DNA of 64,000 bases from an uncultured Lachnospiraceae bacterium (GTDB taxonomy: Bacteria > Bacillota > Clostridia > Lachnospirales > Lachnospiraceae): assembly GCA_947571775.1 (NCBI GenBank), contig CANOZK010000005.1, positions 166,088 through 230,087 on the forward strand, in the 5' to 3' direction. The notes below the pieces were generated by a model. It was not told the DNA's origin. It saw only the letters and a list, made by a program, of their open reading frames with translations, and ran no database searches. This document shows, in pieces, positions 33,701 to 42,348 of this stretch. The translations under genes and the position numbers were made by a program. Position 1 is the stretch's first letter. The number at the start of each line of letters is the position of its first letter.

Positions 33701-34543
33701 TCAGCTATTTTGTTTGCGCCATTCCCGCGGCGGCAGCCCATAATATTTCTTGAACGCCTGTGAAAAGTGCAGTTGATTGGGATATCCGCACTGATCTGCC
33801 ACATTTTTGATGGGCAGATCGGTGAGCCGCAGCAATTTTGCCGCGCTGGTCAAACGCTGCTGGATTAAAAATTCCTGCGGCGTGCTGCCGACCAGCTCCT
33901 TGAAACGCCGGCTGAAATAATTTCGGTTTAATTTGCAAAAGTCTGCCACCTCTTCCACGGACAGCTCACGCTGATAATTTTGCTGGATATAGACCACCGC
34001 CTCGTGGATATAATAATCATATTCTTTCTTATCGTTGGTTTCCCTGCGGTTGGCCGAAAACTCAATCAAGTCATCCAGGAACATAAACAGCCGTCCCACC
34101 AAATGCAGCGTAGATCTAGAGGCGTTCTGGGTAAAATAAAGCATTTGCTCCCGCAGCAGCTGCCCCTGTTTGGCGCTCTGCGGAGAATAGATTGGAGAAT
34201 TCTGATCCAGTCCCGCCTTCAAAAGATTTTCCTTTACCCGCATCCCGTCAAATTCCAGCCAGACATACGTCCACGGCTGCGTTTCGTCGGCCGTGTAGAG
34301 GTTAATCTGTCCAGGACAGATCAAAAATCCCCGGTCCTCCCCCAACCGATATTCATGGATCTCCCCATCCGAGTCATGGGAATACAAAGTCCCATATCCG
34401 CTGATTACATAATGAAACAGGAAATGCTCCCGTATGAACGGGCCGAAGGAGTGAAGCGGCGCACACACCTCCCAGCCATATTGATAGGGCCGCAGATCCA
34501 GGTAATCATCATTGGGAAAAATCGCGTGAAAATGATCCTTCAT
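33701..34543 (-). CDS. AraC-family transcriptional activator
   Basis: 280 residues. An N-terminal cupin-like sugar-sensing domain (HYVISGYGTLYSHDSDGEIH near 45-65) is followed by two helix-turn-helix motifs in the last 100 residues: LSVEEVADFCKLNRNYFSRR and IKNVADQCGYPNQLHFSQAF, then KKYYGLPPREWRK. It resembles MsmR/RafR-type activators of alpha-galactoside genes, which fits the convergent alpha-galactosidase. The ATG at 34543 lies two bases after the stop of a leader ORF derived from a decayed lacI, and its own ribosome site is poor, so translation may depend on coupling. Confidence 0.92.
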   Translation of the reverse strand: MKDHFHAIFPNDDYLDLRPYQYGWEVCAPLHSFGPFIREHFLFHYVISGYGTLYSHDSDGEIHEYRLGEDRGFLICPGQINLYTADETQPWTYVWLEFDGMRVKENLLKAGLDQNSPIYSPQSAKQGQLLREQMLYFTQNASRSTLHLVGRLFMFLDDLIEFSANRRETNDKKEYDYYIHEAVVYIQQNYQRELSVEEVADFCKLNRNYFSRRFKELVGSTPQEFLIQQRLTSAAKLLRLTDLPIKNVADQCGYPNQLHFSQAFKKYYGLPPREWRKQNS

Positions 34544-34545
34544 GG

Positions 34546-34641
34546 TCAACACCCACTTTCGCTTTTGCTGATTTTCCAGAGCCAGGGAGTCTGGACTGTT
34601 AAAATCATGTCGGCAAAGGTAACTTTTTTTGATTTCATCAT
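34546..34641 (-). pseudogene. Remnant of a lacI paralogue forming a 31-codon leader ORF for the AraC gene
   Basis: On the minus strand ATGATGAAATCAAAAAAAG gives MMKSKKVTFAD, matching the start of the LacI protein at 28038 residue for residue. After an internal deletion the DNA resumes as the copy of the hinge-helix coding region (NSPDSLALENQQK in another frame; compare NNPDSLTLENQQK in the intact gene). The fused frame ends in TGA at 34548-34546, two bases before the araC start. Between the remnant and its conserved promoter an insert of about 77 bases (34646-34722) carries two hairpins: CAAGAACG/CGTTCTTG and GTCAGC/GCTGAC. Whether the peptide is made is unknown. Confidence 0.75.
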
Positions 34642-34727
34642 TTTATGGCAGGCTTGCAAAGACGTATTTTGTCAGCAAAGCTGACCTGCACGCGCGCCGC
34701 AAGAACGCCTAGACGTTCTTGAAAAAG

Positions 34728-34756
34728 AGTATAGCAAAAATGGTCGTGGAAATCAA
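34728..34756 (-). promoter_or_regulatory. Promoter of the AraC gene, duplicated from the lacI promoter
   Basis: On the minus strand TTGATT (34756-34751), 17 nt, TATACT (34733-34728). Both hexamers, the spacing and the adjacent GCTATACTCTTT match 28045-28073, the promoter of the intact lacI. Confidence 0.6.
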
Positions 34757-34770
34757 TCGTGGAGAATCGT

Positions 34771-35604
34771 TTACGGCCTATGATAATTTCGTATATAACA
34801 TATGAATACTATGATACATGACAGGCTTTGAGCAACCGCTATTCTCACGACTTGCAGTTCGTCCGCGCCTGTATCGGATATGATATGAATGATATTAACA
34901 ATTGTATTGTTTACGAAATGGTCGCCCATACCCATATACAAACTGCCTGTCATGTTTGCAAGAAGACAAAATTTAAAACCAATCATGCCAGAAGTAATTA
35001 CCAGCATAATGATATTTGCAATAAGCCCGCTCACCCCAATCATTCCATCGCAATAACTTCTGATAGGAGCCATAACATGCCATATGCCAAATAAGCTGGA
35101 AGAGACGATTGCACTTCCAATAAACGTATAGTTATATTCAAACATTTTTTGAAACAACCCTCTAAACAAGCCTTCTTCCATAACCACATTGATGACATTG
35201 CCGCTAATACAAATAACAAAGAAAATCAAAGCCGTCTGATTACTGATATTTCCATCAATAGCATAAGCGCTCACATAAATCTGAACCATTGCAAATTTAT
35301 TTTGAACAACAAGGATAAGGATTTCAATGATATACGCTGCTATAAACACCGACAGTCCAAATCCAAGTCCTTTGAGCAAATTGCGTAATACACTGTTTTT
35401 TTCAAATCCTATCTCTGCTGGATTCATGCCATACATTCTTGCAATAGCATAAAAAATCACAATACCAATCAGTTTGTGGATGAACGCCTCACCCCAGAAT
35501 GTTTGGTCTGTTCGGAATACAAAATACTCAAAGCCGCGAAATACAAAGCATACAATGTAAATTAAAAATATAATAAATAATGTTTTACTTTTTTTATTTG
35601 GCAT
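34771..35604 (-). CDS. CPBP-family (CAAX protease-like) intramembrane metalloprotease
   Basis: 277 residues with about seven membrane helices. The catalytic motifs of the CPBP/Abi family are present: MEEGLFRGLFQKM (EExxxR), FGIWHVMAP (FxxxH) and GDHFVNNTIVN (HxxxN-like) near the C-terminus. Members process prenylated proteins in eukaryotes; bacterial ones are linked to bacteriocin immunity or membrane signalling. It is last in an AT-rich cluster with LytTR and DUF3021 genes, 31 bases after the latter. The base composition differs from the GC-richer neighbours, suggesting separate acquisition. Confidence 0.85.
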   Translation of the reverse strand: MPNKKSKTLFIIFLIYIVCFVFRGFEYFVFRTDQTFWGEAFIHKLIGIVIFYAIARMYGMNPAEIGFEKNSVLRNLLKGLGFGLSVFIAAYIIEILILVVQNKFAMVQIYVSAYAIDGNISNQTALIFFVICISGNVINVVMEEGLFRGLFQKMFEYNYTFIGSAIVSSSLFGIWHVMAPIRSYCDGMIGVSGLIANIIMLVITSGMIGFKFCLLANMTGSLYMGMGDHFVNNTIVNIIHIISDTGADELQVVRIAVAQSLSCIIVFICYIRNYHRP

Positions 35605-35635
35605 ATCCTAACTTTCCTTTACAAAAATATATTTC

Positions 35636-36028
35636 CTACTCTTTTTTAATATTTTGGATTAGTTTGTTAATTTCATCTGCTTCCCGCTTCATATGCAATA
35701 TATTTAAAATAATTGAGATCATATATATTGCAATGCTCATGAGGACTAGAACAAAAAGCGGCGTGCTTATATACCAGTTAAAGATTGCTCCAAATAACAG
35801 CGATAAAGCAACAGTCAGAACAATTTCTACTGCAACCTCAACCGCAAAATACTTTATTTCTATTTTATACATGAGTAAAAGTATCAAGTGCGCAACCACA
35901 TTTACCAAAAATACTTGGAAAACAGTTTTAACACAAAGAAATTCCGCACTATAAAGCGTTGCAATAATTGCCAGCAATACCAAAGAAATTCCCGTTGTTG
36001 CAAAAATATGAATGACCCCTTTTTTCAT
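35636..36028 (-). CDS. DUF3021-family membrane protein
   Basis: 130 residues with four membrane helices (about 8-26, 35-55, 65-88, 92-114) and a charged C-terminus. DUF3021 proteins are almost always encoded after a small LytTR regulator, as here with a four-base ATGA overlap; they are thought to control that regulator's activity from the membrane. AGGAGAAAC precedes the ATG. Confidence 0.85.
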   Translation of the reverse strand: MKKGVIHIFATTGISLVLLAIIATLYSAEFLCVKTVFQVFLVNVVAHLILLLMYKIEIKYFAVEVAVEIVLTVALSLLFGAIFNWYISTPLFVLVLMSIAIYMISIILNILHMKREADEINKLIQNIKKE

Positions 36029-36474
36029 ACGCGTGTTTCTCCTTTCAATGCTTTTTTTACCTCGCCTAAATAATTGCGGTTAATATAAACCCGTTCGCTA
36101 TTTTTTAGCGTTGCTTCCATTCTGCTGTTAAAAATCGGTTTGATACTATCCATACAATGTATATTCAAAATACATGATTTGCTGATTTGGACAAAACCAT
36201 ATCCTTTTAGTTGCTCTACAAGCTGATACAAACGGAAGTCCGTATGATAAACCTCTTTTTCAAGATAAACAAAAGTTTGTTTATCAACACTTTCTATGTA
36301 ATAAATATCAGAAATATTTACCATTCTCTTTGTTCCATCCTTGTCACATGGAATCTGTATATCAACGGATTTCAACAATTCTACAATGCGCTGGAGATTT
36401 TCTTTGTCTTTGCCATATCTAATAACCACTTCCATATCGGCGCAGGATAAATCCTGTTCTAATTTAATTATCAT
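36025..36474 (-). CDS. LytTR-domain transcriptional regulator
   Basis: 149 residues without a receiver domain. The LytTR fold occupies about 55-147: NISDIYYIESVDKQTFVYLE, then a GYGFVQISKSCILNI segment and RVYINRNYLGEVKKAL. These regulators bind pairs of 9-bp repeats. GGGAGGGACG precedes the ATG at 36474. With DUF3021 and the CPBP protein it forms a three-gene unit; bacteriocin or membrane-stress functions are typical guesses, not proven here. Confidence 0.9.
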   Translation of the reverse strand: MIIKLEQDLSCADMEVVIRYGKDKENLQRIVELLKSVDIQIPCDKDGTKRMVNISDIYYIESVDKQTFVYLEKEVYHTDFRLYQLVEQLKGYGFVQISKSCILNIHCMDSIKPIFNSRMEATLKNSERVYINRNYLGEVKKALKGETRV

Positions 36475-36727
36475 AGGCGTCCCTCCCTGCATAGATTATA
36501 TCAAAATCTGCTTTATGATTGAATGTGATTGTAGCTGAAATACATTTTTAAACTGCCAACATACATGAATAAAAGCGACAGAGCTTTCGTCCTCTGCTGG
36601 CTTCAGTTCCTCAAAAGTTGTCTTTGCGGCAGATGGGGCCTTATTTGGCTGCCCCGTTTCGTTTTGTGTAAATTGAATAAAAACAGCCAGCCGAAAATAG
36701 GAGATACGCTGAAACTGGAATTAAGGA

Positions 36728-36802
36728 TTGACAAGAATAGGGGCGTATATTATTATTAGATTAAAGTAACCGGTAACTTAACCGATAACGAAACCGATTA
36801 CT
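36728..36802 (+). promoter_or_regulatory. Promoter and three tandem 12-bp operator-like repeats, fructoside operon
   Basis: TTGACA (36728-36733), 17 nt, TATTAT (36751-36756). Starting about four bases after the likely start site come three 12-mers in tandem: TAACCGGTAACT, TAACCGATAACG and AAACCGATTACT (36767-36802). A repressor bound there would block elongation. The protein is not encoded next to the operon. The rest of the gap 36475-36727 shows nothing convincing. Confidence 0.6.
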
Positions 36803-36826
36803 ATTAGATAAAAAGGAGGAGAGGGA

Positions 36827-38149
36827 ATGAGAAAACGGTTGCTATGCCTGGCGGGAGTTCTTTTTGCCCTGGGCGCTCTGACGGGATGTCAGAAGAAAGA
36901 GGTAAACCCAGGCGACATAGCAGGCTACGACCAGGGAGAAACGTATCTGTCCATGTGGGTGCATTCCATTGAGGAAACCGAAGAAGGGCAGGCGTACAAA
37001 GCGTCTGTGGAAAGCTTTAATGAGAAATACAATGGAACGTATTTCGCAGACATTGAATTTGTCCCCAGAAACGACAGCGGCGGCGGGTATTCCGATAAGG
37101 TCAACGCGTCTGTCATGTCGGGCGGACTGCCGGACGTTTTGACTGTGGACGGACCGAACATCGCAGCTTATGCGGCGAACGGAATCATCCAGCCTCTTGC
37201 GGAGATTTCGCAGGGAGAAAAGGACATCTATCTTCCGTCCATCATTGAGCAGGGGACGTATAACGGCAAGCTGCACGCGCTGGGCGTAATGGAATCCAGC
37301 GTGGGACTCTATTACAATAAAGGAATCTTAAAAGAAGCGGGAATCAAGGTTCCAGACGCGGATCATCCGTGGACTTGGACAGAATTTCTGGAGATTCTGG
37401 AAAAGTTAAAGCCAATTATGGAAGAAAAAAACGGCTATCCGCTGGATATGACTTTCCCAGTGGGGGAAGCAAGCATTTATTATTATGCGCCGTTTATCTG
37501 GTCCAACGGCGGCAATCTGGTCAGCGAAGACGGACTGACAGTGGACGGTTACTTCAATTCGGAAAAGAATGTGGAAACCATGAACTATTTCCAGAGCATT
37601 GTAAAAAATAAATATATGTCCGAAGCGAAAATTGAAAATCTGTTCGAGAGCGGACGGGCCGCCTTTAAATTTGACGGCGCGTGGGAGGTCAACACCATTT
37701 ACGGAAACTACCCGGATATCGACCTTGGCGTAGCTCCCTATGTGGTTTCCGACGACTGGGACAAAGGAAAATACACCCCCACCGGTTCCTGGGCGTTTGC
37801 CGCCTCATCCGAGACAGAGGACATCGAAGGCGCCACGAAACTGGTGCAGTGGATGAGCGGCGTGGAAAGTGGAATCCGCATCTGGGAAATGTCGAAAACC
37901 TTCCCATCCACCTACGAAGCCTTTGAAAATATCGACGTATTCCAGACCGATGAGAATTATAAAGCATTATATGACCAGTTAAGCAATTACGGCCATCCAA
38001 GGCCGAAGACGCCTGTATATCCGCAGGTGAGCACGTACTTCCAGGAAGTTCTGGAAAGCGTGGCGCTGGGAGGCAAAGACGCCCAGTCCGAAATGGATAA
38101 ATTAGTAGAAAGGATGAACGCAAAACTGGAGCGTTACACAAGGGAATAA
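36827..38149 (+). CDS. Sugar ABC transporter substrate-binding lipoprotein (sucrose/fructo-oligosaccharide locus)
   Basis: 440 residues. A lipoprotein signal ends in LGALTGC (Cys about 21), followed by a family-1 solute-binding fold with SVGLYYNKGILKEAGIKVPD near 165-185. AAAAGGAGGAGAGG precedes the ATG. It begins a six-gene operon ending in a GH32 enzyme, which indicates a fructose-containing oligosaccharide as substrate. Confidence 0.9.
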   Translation: MRKRLLCLAGVLFALGALTGCQKKEVNPGDIAGYDQGETYLSMWVHSIEETEEGQAYKASVESFNEKYNGTYFADIEFVPRNDSGGGYSDKVNASVMSGGLPDVLTVDGPNIAAYAANGIIQPLAEISQGEKDIYLPSIIEQGTYNGKLHALGVMESSVGLYYNKGILKEAGIKVPDADHPWTWTEFLEILEKLKPIMEEKNGYPLDMTFPVGEASIYYYAPFIWSNGGNLVSEDGLTVDGYFNSEKNVETMNYFQSIVKNKYMSEAKIENLFESGRAAFKFDGAWEVNTIYGNYPDIDLGVAPYVVSDDWDKGKYTPTGSWAFAASSETEDIEGATKLVQWMSGVESGIRIWEMSKTFPSTYEAFENIDVFQTDENYKALYDQLSNYGHPRPKTPVYPQVSTYFQEVLESVALGGKDAQSEMDKLVERMNAKLERYTRE

Positions 38150-38151
38150 TC

Positions 38152-39021
38152 ATGAGAAAAAAGAATTCGATTATGGGAATGGCCTTTTTCGCCCCAGCGC
38201 TGATACTCCTGACGCTGTTCTTGTTCTTGCCGATGCTGCTGACGTTCGGATTCAGCTTTACCGATTACTTTGCATTGAATCCAGAGTTGACGCATTTTGT
38301 GGGGCTGAAAAATTACCTGGACTGCTTCAAAGATGAGCTTTTTGTAAAATCATTTCTAAACACGGTAAAATTCGTGATCATCATCGTACCATGCCAGTGC
38401 GGCGGGGCCATGCTGATGGCCATCGCCATCAACCATGCGGCGCACTGCAAGAAATACTTTAAAGTAGCTTTTTTCGTTCCGGTGGTTATGTCGCTGGCGG
38501 TGGTATCCACCTTGTGGATGCAGATTTACAGCCCGGAAGGTATCTTAAACACCCTGCTGGCAAACTTTGGGATTGACGCGCAGCCTTTTATACATAGCGC
38601 AAAGCAGGCGCTTCCGTCTGTCGCCATCATGAGCGTATGGCAGGGCATGGGCTACCAGATGCTGATTCTCCTAGGCGGCCTGCAAAACATCAACCCGGCC
38701 CTTTACGAAGCGGCGGAGATGGACCACGCCACCAACTGGCAGAAATTCAAAGATATCACCCTGCCGGAGATGAAACCCTTATGCGTGCTGATTTTTATCA
38801 CCGTTACCATTGGAGCGTTCCGTATGCTGGTACAGCCCATGGTTATGACCGGCGGCGGTCCGGATCATTCCACCTACACCATTGTGTATGATATTTACCA
38901 GACCGGCACCGTGAACTGGGAAATGGGCCTTGCCTCCACAATGGCCATTATATTTACCATATTCGTGGTGGTTCTGACTATTATTCAGAACATACTGACG
39001 AAGGATAAGGAGGACAAATAA
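38152..39021 (+). CDS. Sugar ABC transporter permease 1
   Basis: 289 residues, six membrane helices, EAA loop NPALYEAAEMDHATNWQKFK near 182-201. It starts two bases after the lipoprotein stop. Partner of the next permease in a CUT1 importer. Confidence 0.92.
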   Translation: MRKKNSIMGMAFFAPALILLTLFLFLPMLLTFGFSFTDYFALNPELTHFVGLKNYLDCFKDELFVKSFLNTVKFVIIIVPCQCGGAMLMAIAINHAAHCKKYFKVAFFVPVVMSLAVVSTLWMQIYSPEGILNTLLANFGIDAQPFIHSAKQALPSVAIMSVWQGMGYQMLILLGGLQNINPALYEAAEMDHATNWQKFKDITLPEMKPLCVLIFITVTIGAFRMLVQPMVMTGGGPDHSTYTIVYDIYQTGTVNWEMGLASTMAIIFTIFVVVLTIIQNILTKDKEDK

Positions 39022-39873
39022 ATGTTGACGAAAAAGCAAAAGCGGATAAACTGGGTATTGGTCATCTTCCTGCTGGTATTGTCTATCTTCTTCCTGTTCC
39101 CCGTCATCTGGATGCTGGCAAACTCCTTTAAGCCGGACGCGGCGATTACGGCAGATATGAATTCCGTCGCGGCATTCATTCCGCCTATGCCGCAGGGAAA
39201 CTTTTTTGAGAATTATGTAACGATTATCAAGGATACCAGCTTCCTGAGATATATGGGCAACACCCTGTTCTACGCGGCGGTAATGATTGTGCTGGGCATC
39301 GTCGTAAACGGCCTTGCCGGGTACGCCCTGGCGAAGATTCCGTTCCCGTTCAGCGACAAATGGCTGCTGATTATCCTGATGCTTCAGATTGTGCCCACAG
39401 AGACGGTGATCACCATCCACTTTCTGATTATTGCAAAAGCGGGACTGTTGAACACGGTGCTGGGATATGTGCTGCCCATGATTGTGAATCCTTTTAATAT
39501 TTACCTGTTCCGGCAAGTATTCGTCAGTCTGCCGGACGATGTATACGAAGCGGCCCAACTGGATTTCTGCGGCCCGGTGAAATACTTTTTTACCATGGTT
39601 CTGCCCATGTCCAAGACGGTGGTGGCCACGGTGGGCGTATTTACATTCTTAAATGTATGGAACGATTACCTCTGGCCGGCGCTGGTATTCACCTCAGGCG
39701 ACCTTTTGACCGCCCAGATCGGCCTGAATGCCATTACCTCAAACGAGAACACCACCATGGGACAGACCCTTGCAGTCATTACAATGATAACGATTCCGGT
39801 AATCATCATCTACTCCCTGTTCTCCAAACAGATTGTAGAAGGCGTTACCTCAACAGGTTCAAAGGAAGGATGA
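39022..39873 (+). CDS. Sugar ABC transporter permease 2
   Basis: 283 residues, six membrane helices, EAA loop PDDVYEAAQLDFCGPVKYFF near 173-192, and a VTSTGSKEG tail. The ATG directly abuts the previous stop and AAGGATAAGGAGG in the end of that gene serves as ribosome site. Confidence 0.92.
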   Translation: MLTKKQKRINWVLVIFLLVLSIFFLFPVIWMLANSFKPDAAITADMNSVAAFIPPMPQGNFFENYVTIIKDTSFLRYMGNTLFYAAVMIVLGIVVNGLAGYALAKIPFPFSDKWLLIILMLQIVPTETVITIHFLIIAKAGLLNTVLGYVLPMIVNPFNIYLFRQVFVSLPDDVYEAAQLDFCGPVKYFFTMVLPMSKTVVATVGVFTFLNVWNDYLWPALVFTSGDLLTAQIGLNAITSNENTTMGQTLAVITMITIPVIIIYSLFSKQIVEGVTSTGSKEG

Positions 39874-39877
39874 TCGT

Positions 39878-40990
39878 ATGAGCTTTATAGAGTTTAGAAA
39901 TATTTGCAAAAAATATCCGGGAGCGGAAAAGAACACCGTGGACGGATTCAACTTGGAGATTCAGGAAAAAGAATTTATCGCGTTTGTAGGCCCCTCTGGA
40001 TGCGGAAAATCTACAACCCTTCGCATGGTGGCGGGATTCGAGGAAATCACAGGCGGCGATTTGTACATTGACGGCAAAAGGGTCAATGAGATGGCCCCAA
40101 AAGACCGGGGGATTGCGATGGTTTTCCAGAACTATGCGCTGTATCCCCATATGACCGTGGAAAAAAACATTGCATACGGGCTGAAAAACATGAAAGTCCC
40201 TGCGGCTGAAATCAAGAAAAAAGTTGACTGGGCCGTGAAAATCCTGGGTCTGGAGGAATACCGTTTAAGAAAGCCCAAGAACCTTTCCGGCGGCCAGCGC
40301 CAGAGGGTGGCCTTAGGGCGCGCCATTGTGAAAAACCAGAAAGTGTTCCTGATGGATGAACCGTTGTCCAACCTGGACGCGAAGCTCAGAGTCAGCATGC
40401 GTACCGAAATCAGCAAACTGCACCGGGAGCTGGGCGCAACGACCATCTATGTAACCCACGACCAGGTGGAAGCCATGACCATGGCCGACCGGATTGTCAT
40501 TATGAAAGACGGGATTGTCCAGCAGGTGGGCGCGCCGCTGGAGCTTTACAACCATCCCGCCAACAAGTTCGTAGCCGGGTTCATCGGCTCCCCGCAGATG
40601 AATTTCTTCGACGTGACGGTGAAAGGAAATACCGTTTCATTTGCCGACGGCAATCAGTTGATTCTGGAAAAAGGCGCGCTGGCCAAATTAAACGGCAGAG
40701 GCGGCGAGATGATTCTGGGAATCCGCGGGGAGGATTTGAAACTGGACGCTCAGAATATGGAATTGTATGGGGCGAACAGTCAGAGGGCGGTGATTACCAA
40801 CACGGAAGTCATGGGAAATGAGAACAATCTGTATTTTACATTTGGAGGCAGCCAGGCCGTGGCCAGGGTTTCCAAATATGAAATCAGTCAGATTGGCGAT
40901 GAGATTGAGTTCGTGTTCATGCCGTCTAAGATGCAGTTCTTTGACAAGAAGACCGGAGAGAATTACATAAAAAACGACGCGGAAGAATAG
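39878..40990 (+). CDS. Sugar ABC transporter ATPase (MsmX/UgpC type)
   Basis: 370 residues. Walker A GPSGCGKST, Q-loop MVFQNYALYPHM, signature LSGGQRQRVALGRAI, Walker B VFLMDEPLSNLD and the switch His in YVTHDQ are all intact. A C-terminal OB-type regulatory domain (about 240-370) follows. It powers the two permeases encoded upstream and, because MsmX-type ATPases serve several importers, probably also the alpha-galactoside importer at 28-31 kb that lacks one. Confidence 0.93.
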   Translation: MSFIEFRNICKKYPGAEKNTVDGFNLEIQEKEFIAFVGPSGCGKSTTLRMVAGFEEITGGDLYIDGKRVNEMAPKDRGIAMVFQNYALYPHMTVEKNIAYGLKNMKVPAAEIKKKVDWAVKILGLEEYRLRKPKNLSGGQRQRVALGRAIVKNQKVFLMDEPLSNLDAKLRVSMRTEISKLHRELGATTIYVTHDQVEAMTMADRIVIMKDGIVQQVGAPLELYNHPANKFVAGFIGSPQMNFFDVTVKGNTVSFADGNQLILEKGALAKLNGRGGEMILGIRGEDLKLDAQNMELYGANSQRAVITNTEVMGNENNLYFTFGGSQAVARVSKYEISQIGDEIEFVFMPSKMQFFDKKTGENYIKNDAEE

Positions 40991-41002
40991 GATGAGGGAA
41001 GA

Positions 41003-42346
41003 ATGAGCAGGCAGAAATTACATTTGAAGGCGCCGGATAATTGGGTGAACGACCCCAATGGCTTTATTTACTACAAAGGACAATATCACATGTTTTACCA
41101 ATATTTCCCCTATGGCCCCCGGTGGGGGACGATGCACTGGGGCCATGCGGTGAGCGACGATCTGGTAAACTGGGAGCACAAAGGGATTGCGCTGTTTCCC
41201 ACGAAAAGGGAAGATCAAAACGGCTGTTTCTCTGGAAGCGCGGTAGAAGAAGACGGAAAAATGTATATCGTTTATACGGGGATTCGCTACGAGGGAAGCA
41301 ATCCAGAAGATATTCATGTACACCAGGAACACCGTTTTGAGGCCACGCAGATGATGATGATCTCCCAGGACGGCCAGTCCTTTGATAACTGGGCGGATAA
41401 AAGCGTCATTATTCCCCCGGTGACGGATAACCAGATTGGCCACCGCATGCACACCAGAGACCCAAAAATCTGGCGGGGGCAAAACGCATGGTATATGATT
41501 GTGGGCAGCACGCTTCACGAAAAGCAGGGGACGGTCCTGTTCTACCGAAGCGAAGATCTGCACAACTGGGAATATGTAAACCGGGCGTTAAAGCCTTCGC
41601 TGCCTGGCTGGATGTGGGAGTGTCCAGATTATTTTGAGACAGAGGGCGGCAAAGTCCTGCTGCTGTCAGTGATGGGAATTGTGGAAAACGGCGGGAGAAG
41701 GGAAGAACATGCCGTCTGCTTTGAAGTGGACTTTCAAGAAGACGCCTGCCAAATGGACATCCCGGACGACTACCAGTTTCTGGATTACGGTATGGATCTG
41801 TACGCGCCGCAGACCACGCTGGACGAGGCGGGCAGAAGGGTGATGATGGCCTGGCTGCGGATGCCGGAGAAGACGGACGCCGGCTGGATCGGAATGTTCA
41901 GCTCGCCGCGGGTGGTAAGCGTGCGAAACGGGCATATTTATTTTCAGATGCATCCCAATATCCGTCAGGCATATTCCAGGAAAATCGCAGACGTATCGGA
42001 GGCTTCCCCAGAAGGATACATGGCCTGTTTTGATTTGCAGGAGGAGGAGACGGTGGATCTGGGAGGGTTTCTCATTTACAGAAAAGGAAACCGTATCTGC
42101 ACCGACAGGAGAAAAGTCTTTGCAGCGGTAAACGGCGGCCATTACGCCCAGTCCGCGCGTTTGATTTCCGAAACCCCCGAAATAAAAGGGGAGGCGCATC
42201 TGGAAGTCCTGGTGGATGAAAACATGGTGGAAGCATTTGTCAACGATGGAGAATACGTGATTACCAACGCCGTGTATCATCTGGGACGGTATATAACCAG
42301 CAGCGTTTCCAAAGCCATTCAATTATATACCGCAGAGGAGGAATGA
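41003..42346 (+). CDS. GH32 beta-fructosidase / sucrose-6-phosphate hydrolase
   Basis: 447 residues. The nucleophile motif is APDNWVNDPNGFIYYKGQYH near 10-30, the transition-state stabiliser is in HTRDPKIW (RDP) and the acid/base in WECPDYF (EC) near residue 205. A C-terminal beta-sandwich completes the protein. It hydrolyses sucrose, sucrose phosphate or short fructans in the cytosol, as there is no signal peptide. Since uptake is by ABC rather than PTS, unphosphorylated sucrose or kestose-type sugars are likely. GAGGGAAG precedes the ATG. Confidence 0.92.
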   Translation: MSRQKLHLKAPDNWVNDPNGFIYYKGQYHMFYQYFPYGPRWGTMHWGHAVSDDLVNWEHKGIALFPTKREDQNGCFSGSAVEEDGKMYIVYTGIRYEGSNPEDIHVHQEHRFEATQMMMISQDGQSFDNWADKSVIIPPVTDNQIGHRMHTRDPKIWRGQNAWYMIVGSTLHEKQGTVLFYRSEDLHNWEYVNRALKPSLPGWMWECPDYFETEGGKVLLLSVMGIVENGGRREEHAVCFEVDFQEDACQMDIPDDYQFLDYGMDLYAPQTTLDEAGRRVMMAWLRMPEKTDAGWIGMFSSPRVVSVRNGHIYFQMHPNIRQAYSRKIADVSEASPEGYMACFDLQEEETVDLGGFLIYRKGNRICTDRRKVFAAVNGGHYAQSARLISETPEIKGEAHLEVLVDENMVEAFVNDGEYVITNAVYHLGRYITSSVSKAIQLYTAEEE

Positions 42347-42348
42347 TT

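Noticed and set aside
36565..36759. 64-codon plus-strand frame upstream of the fructoside operon
   Set aside because: No Shine-Dalgarno, no similarity and it runs through the operon promoter.
36767..36802. CRISPR-like repeats
   Set aside because: The units are contiguous 12-mers without spacers and no cas genes are present; no CRISPR array was found anywhere in the window.
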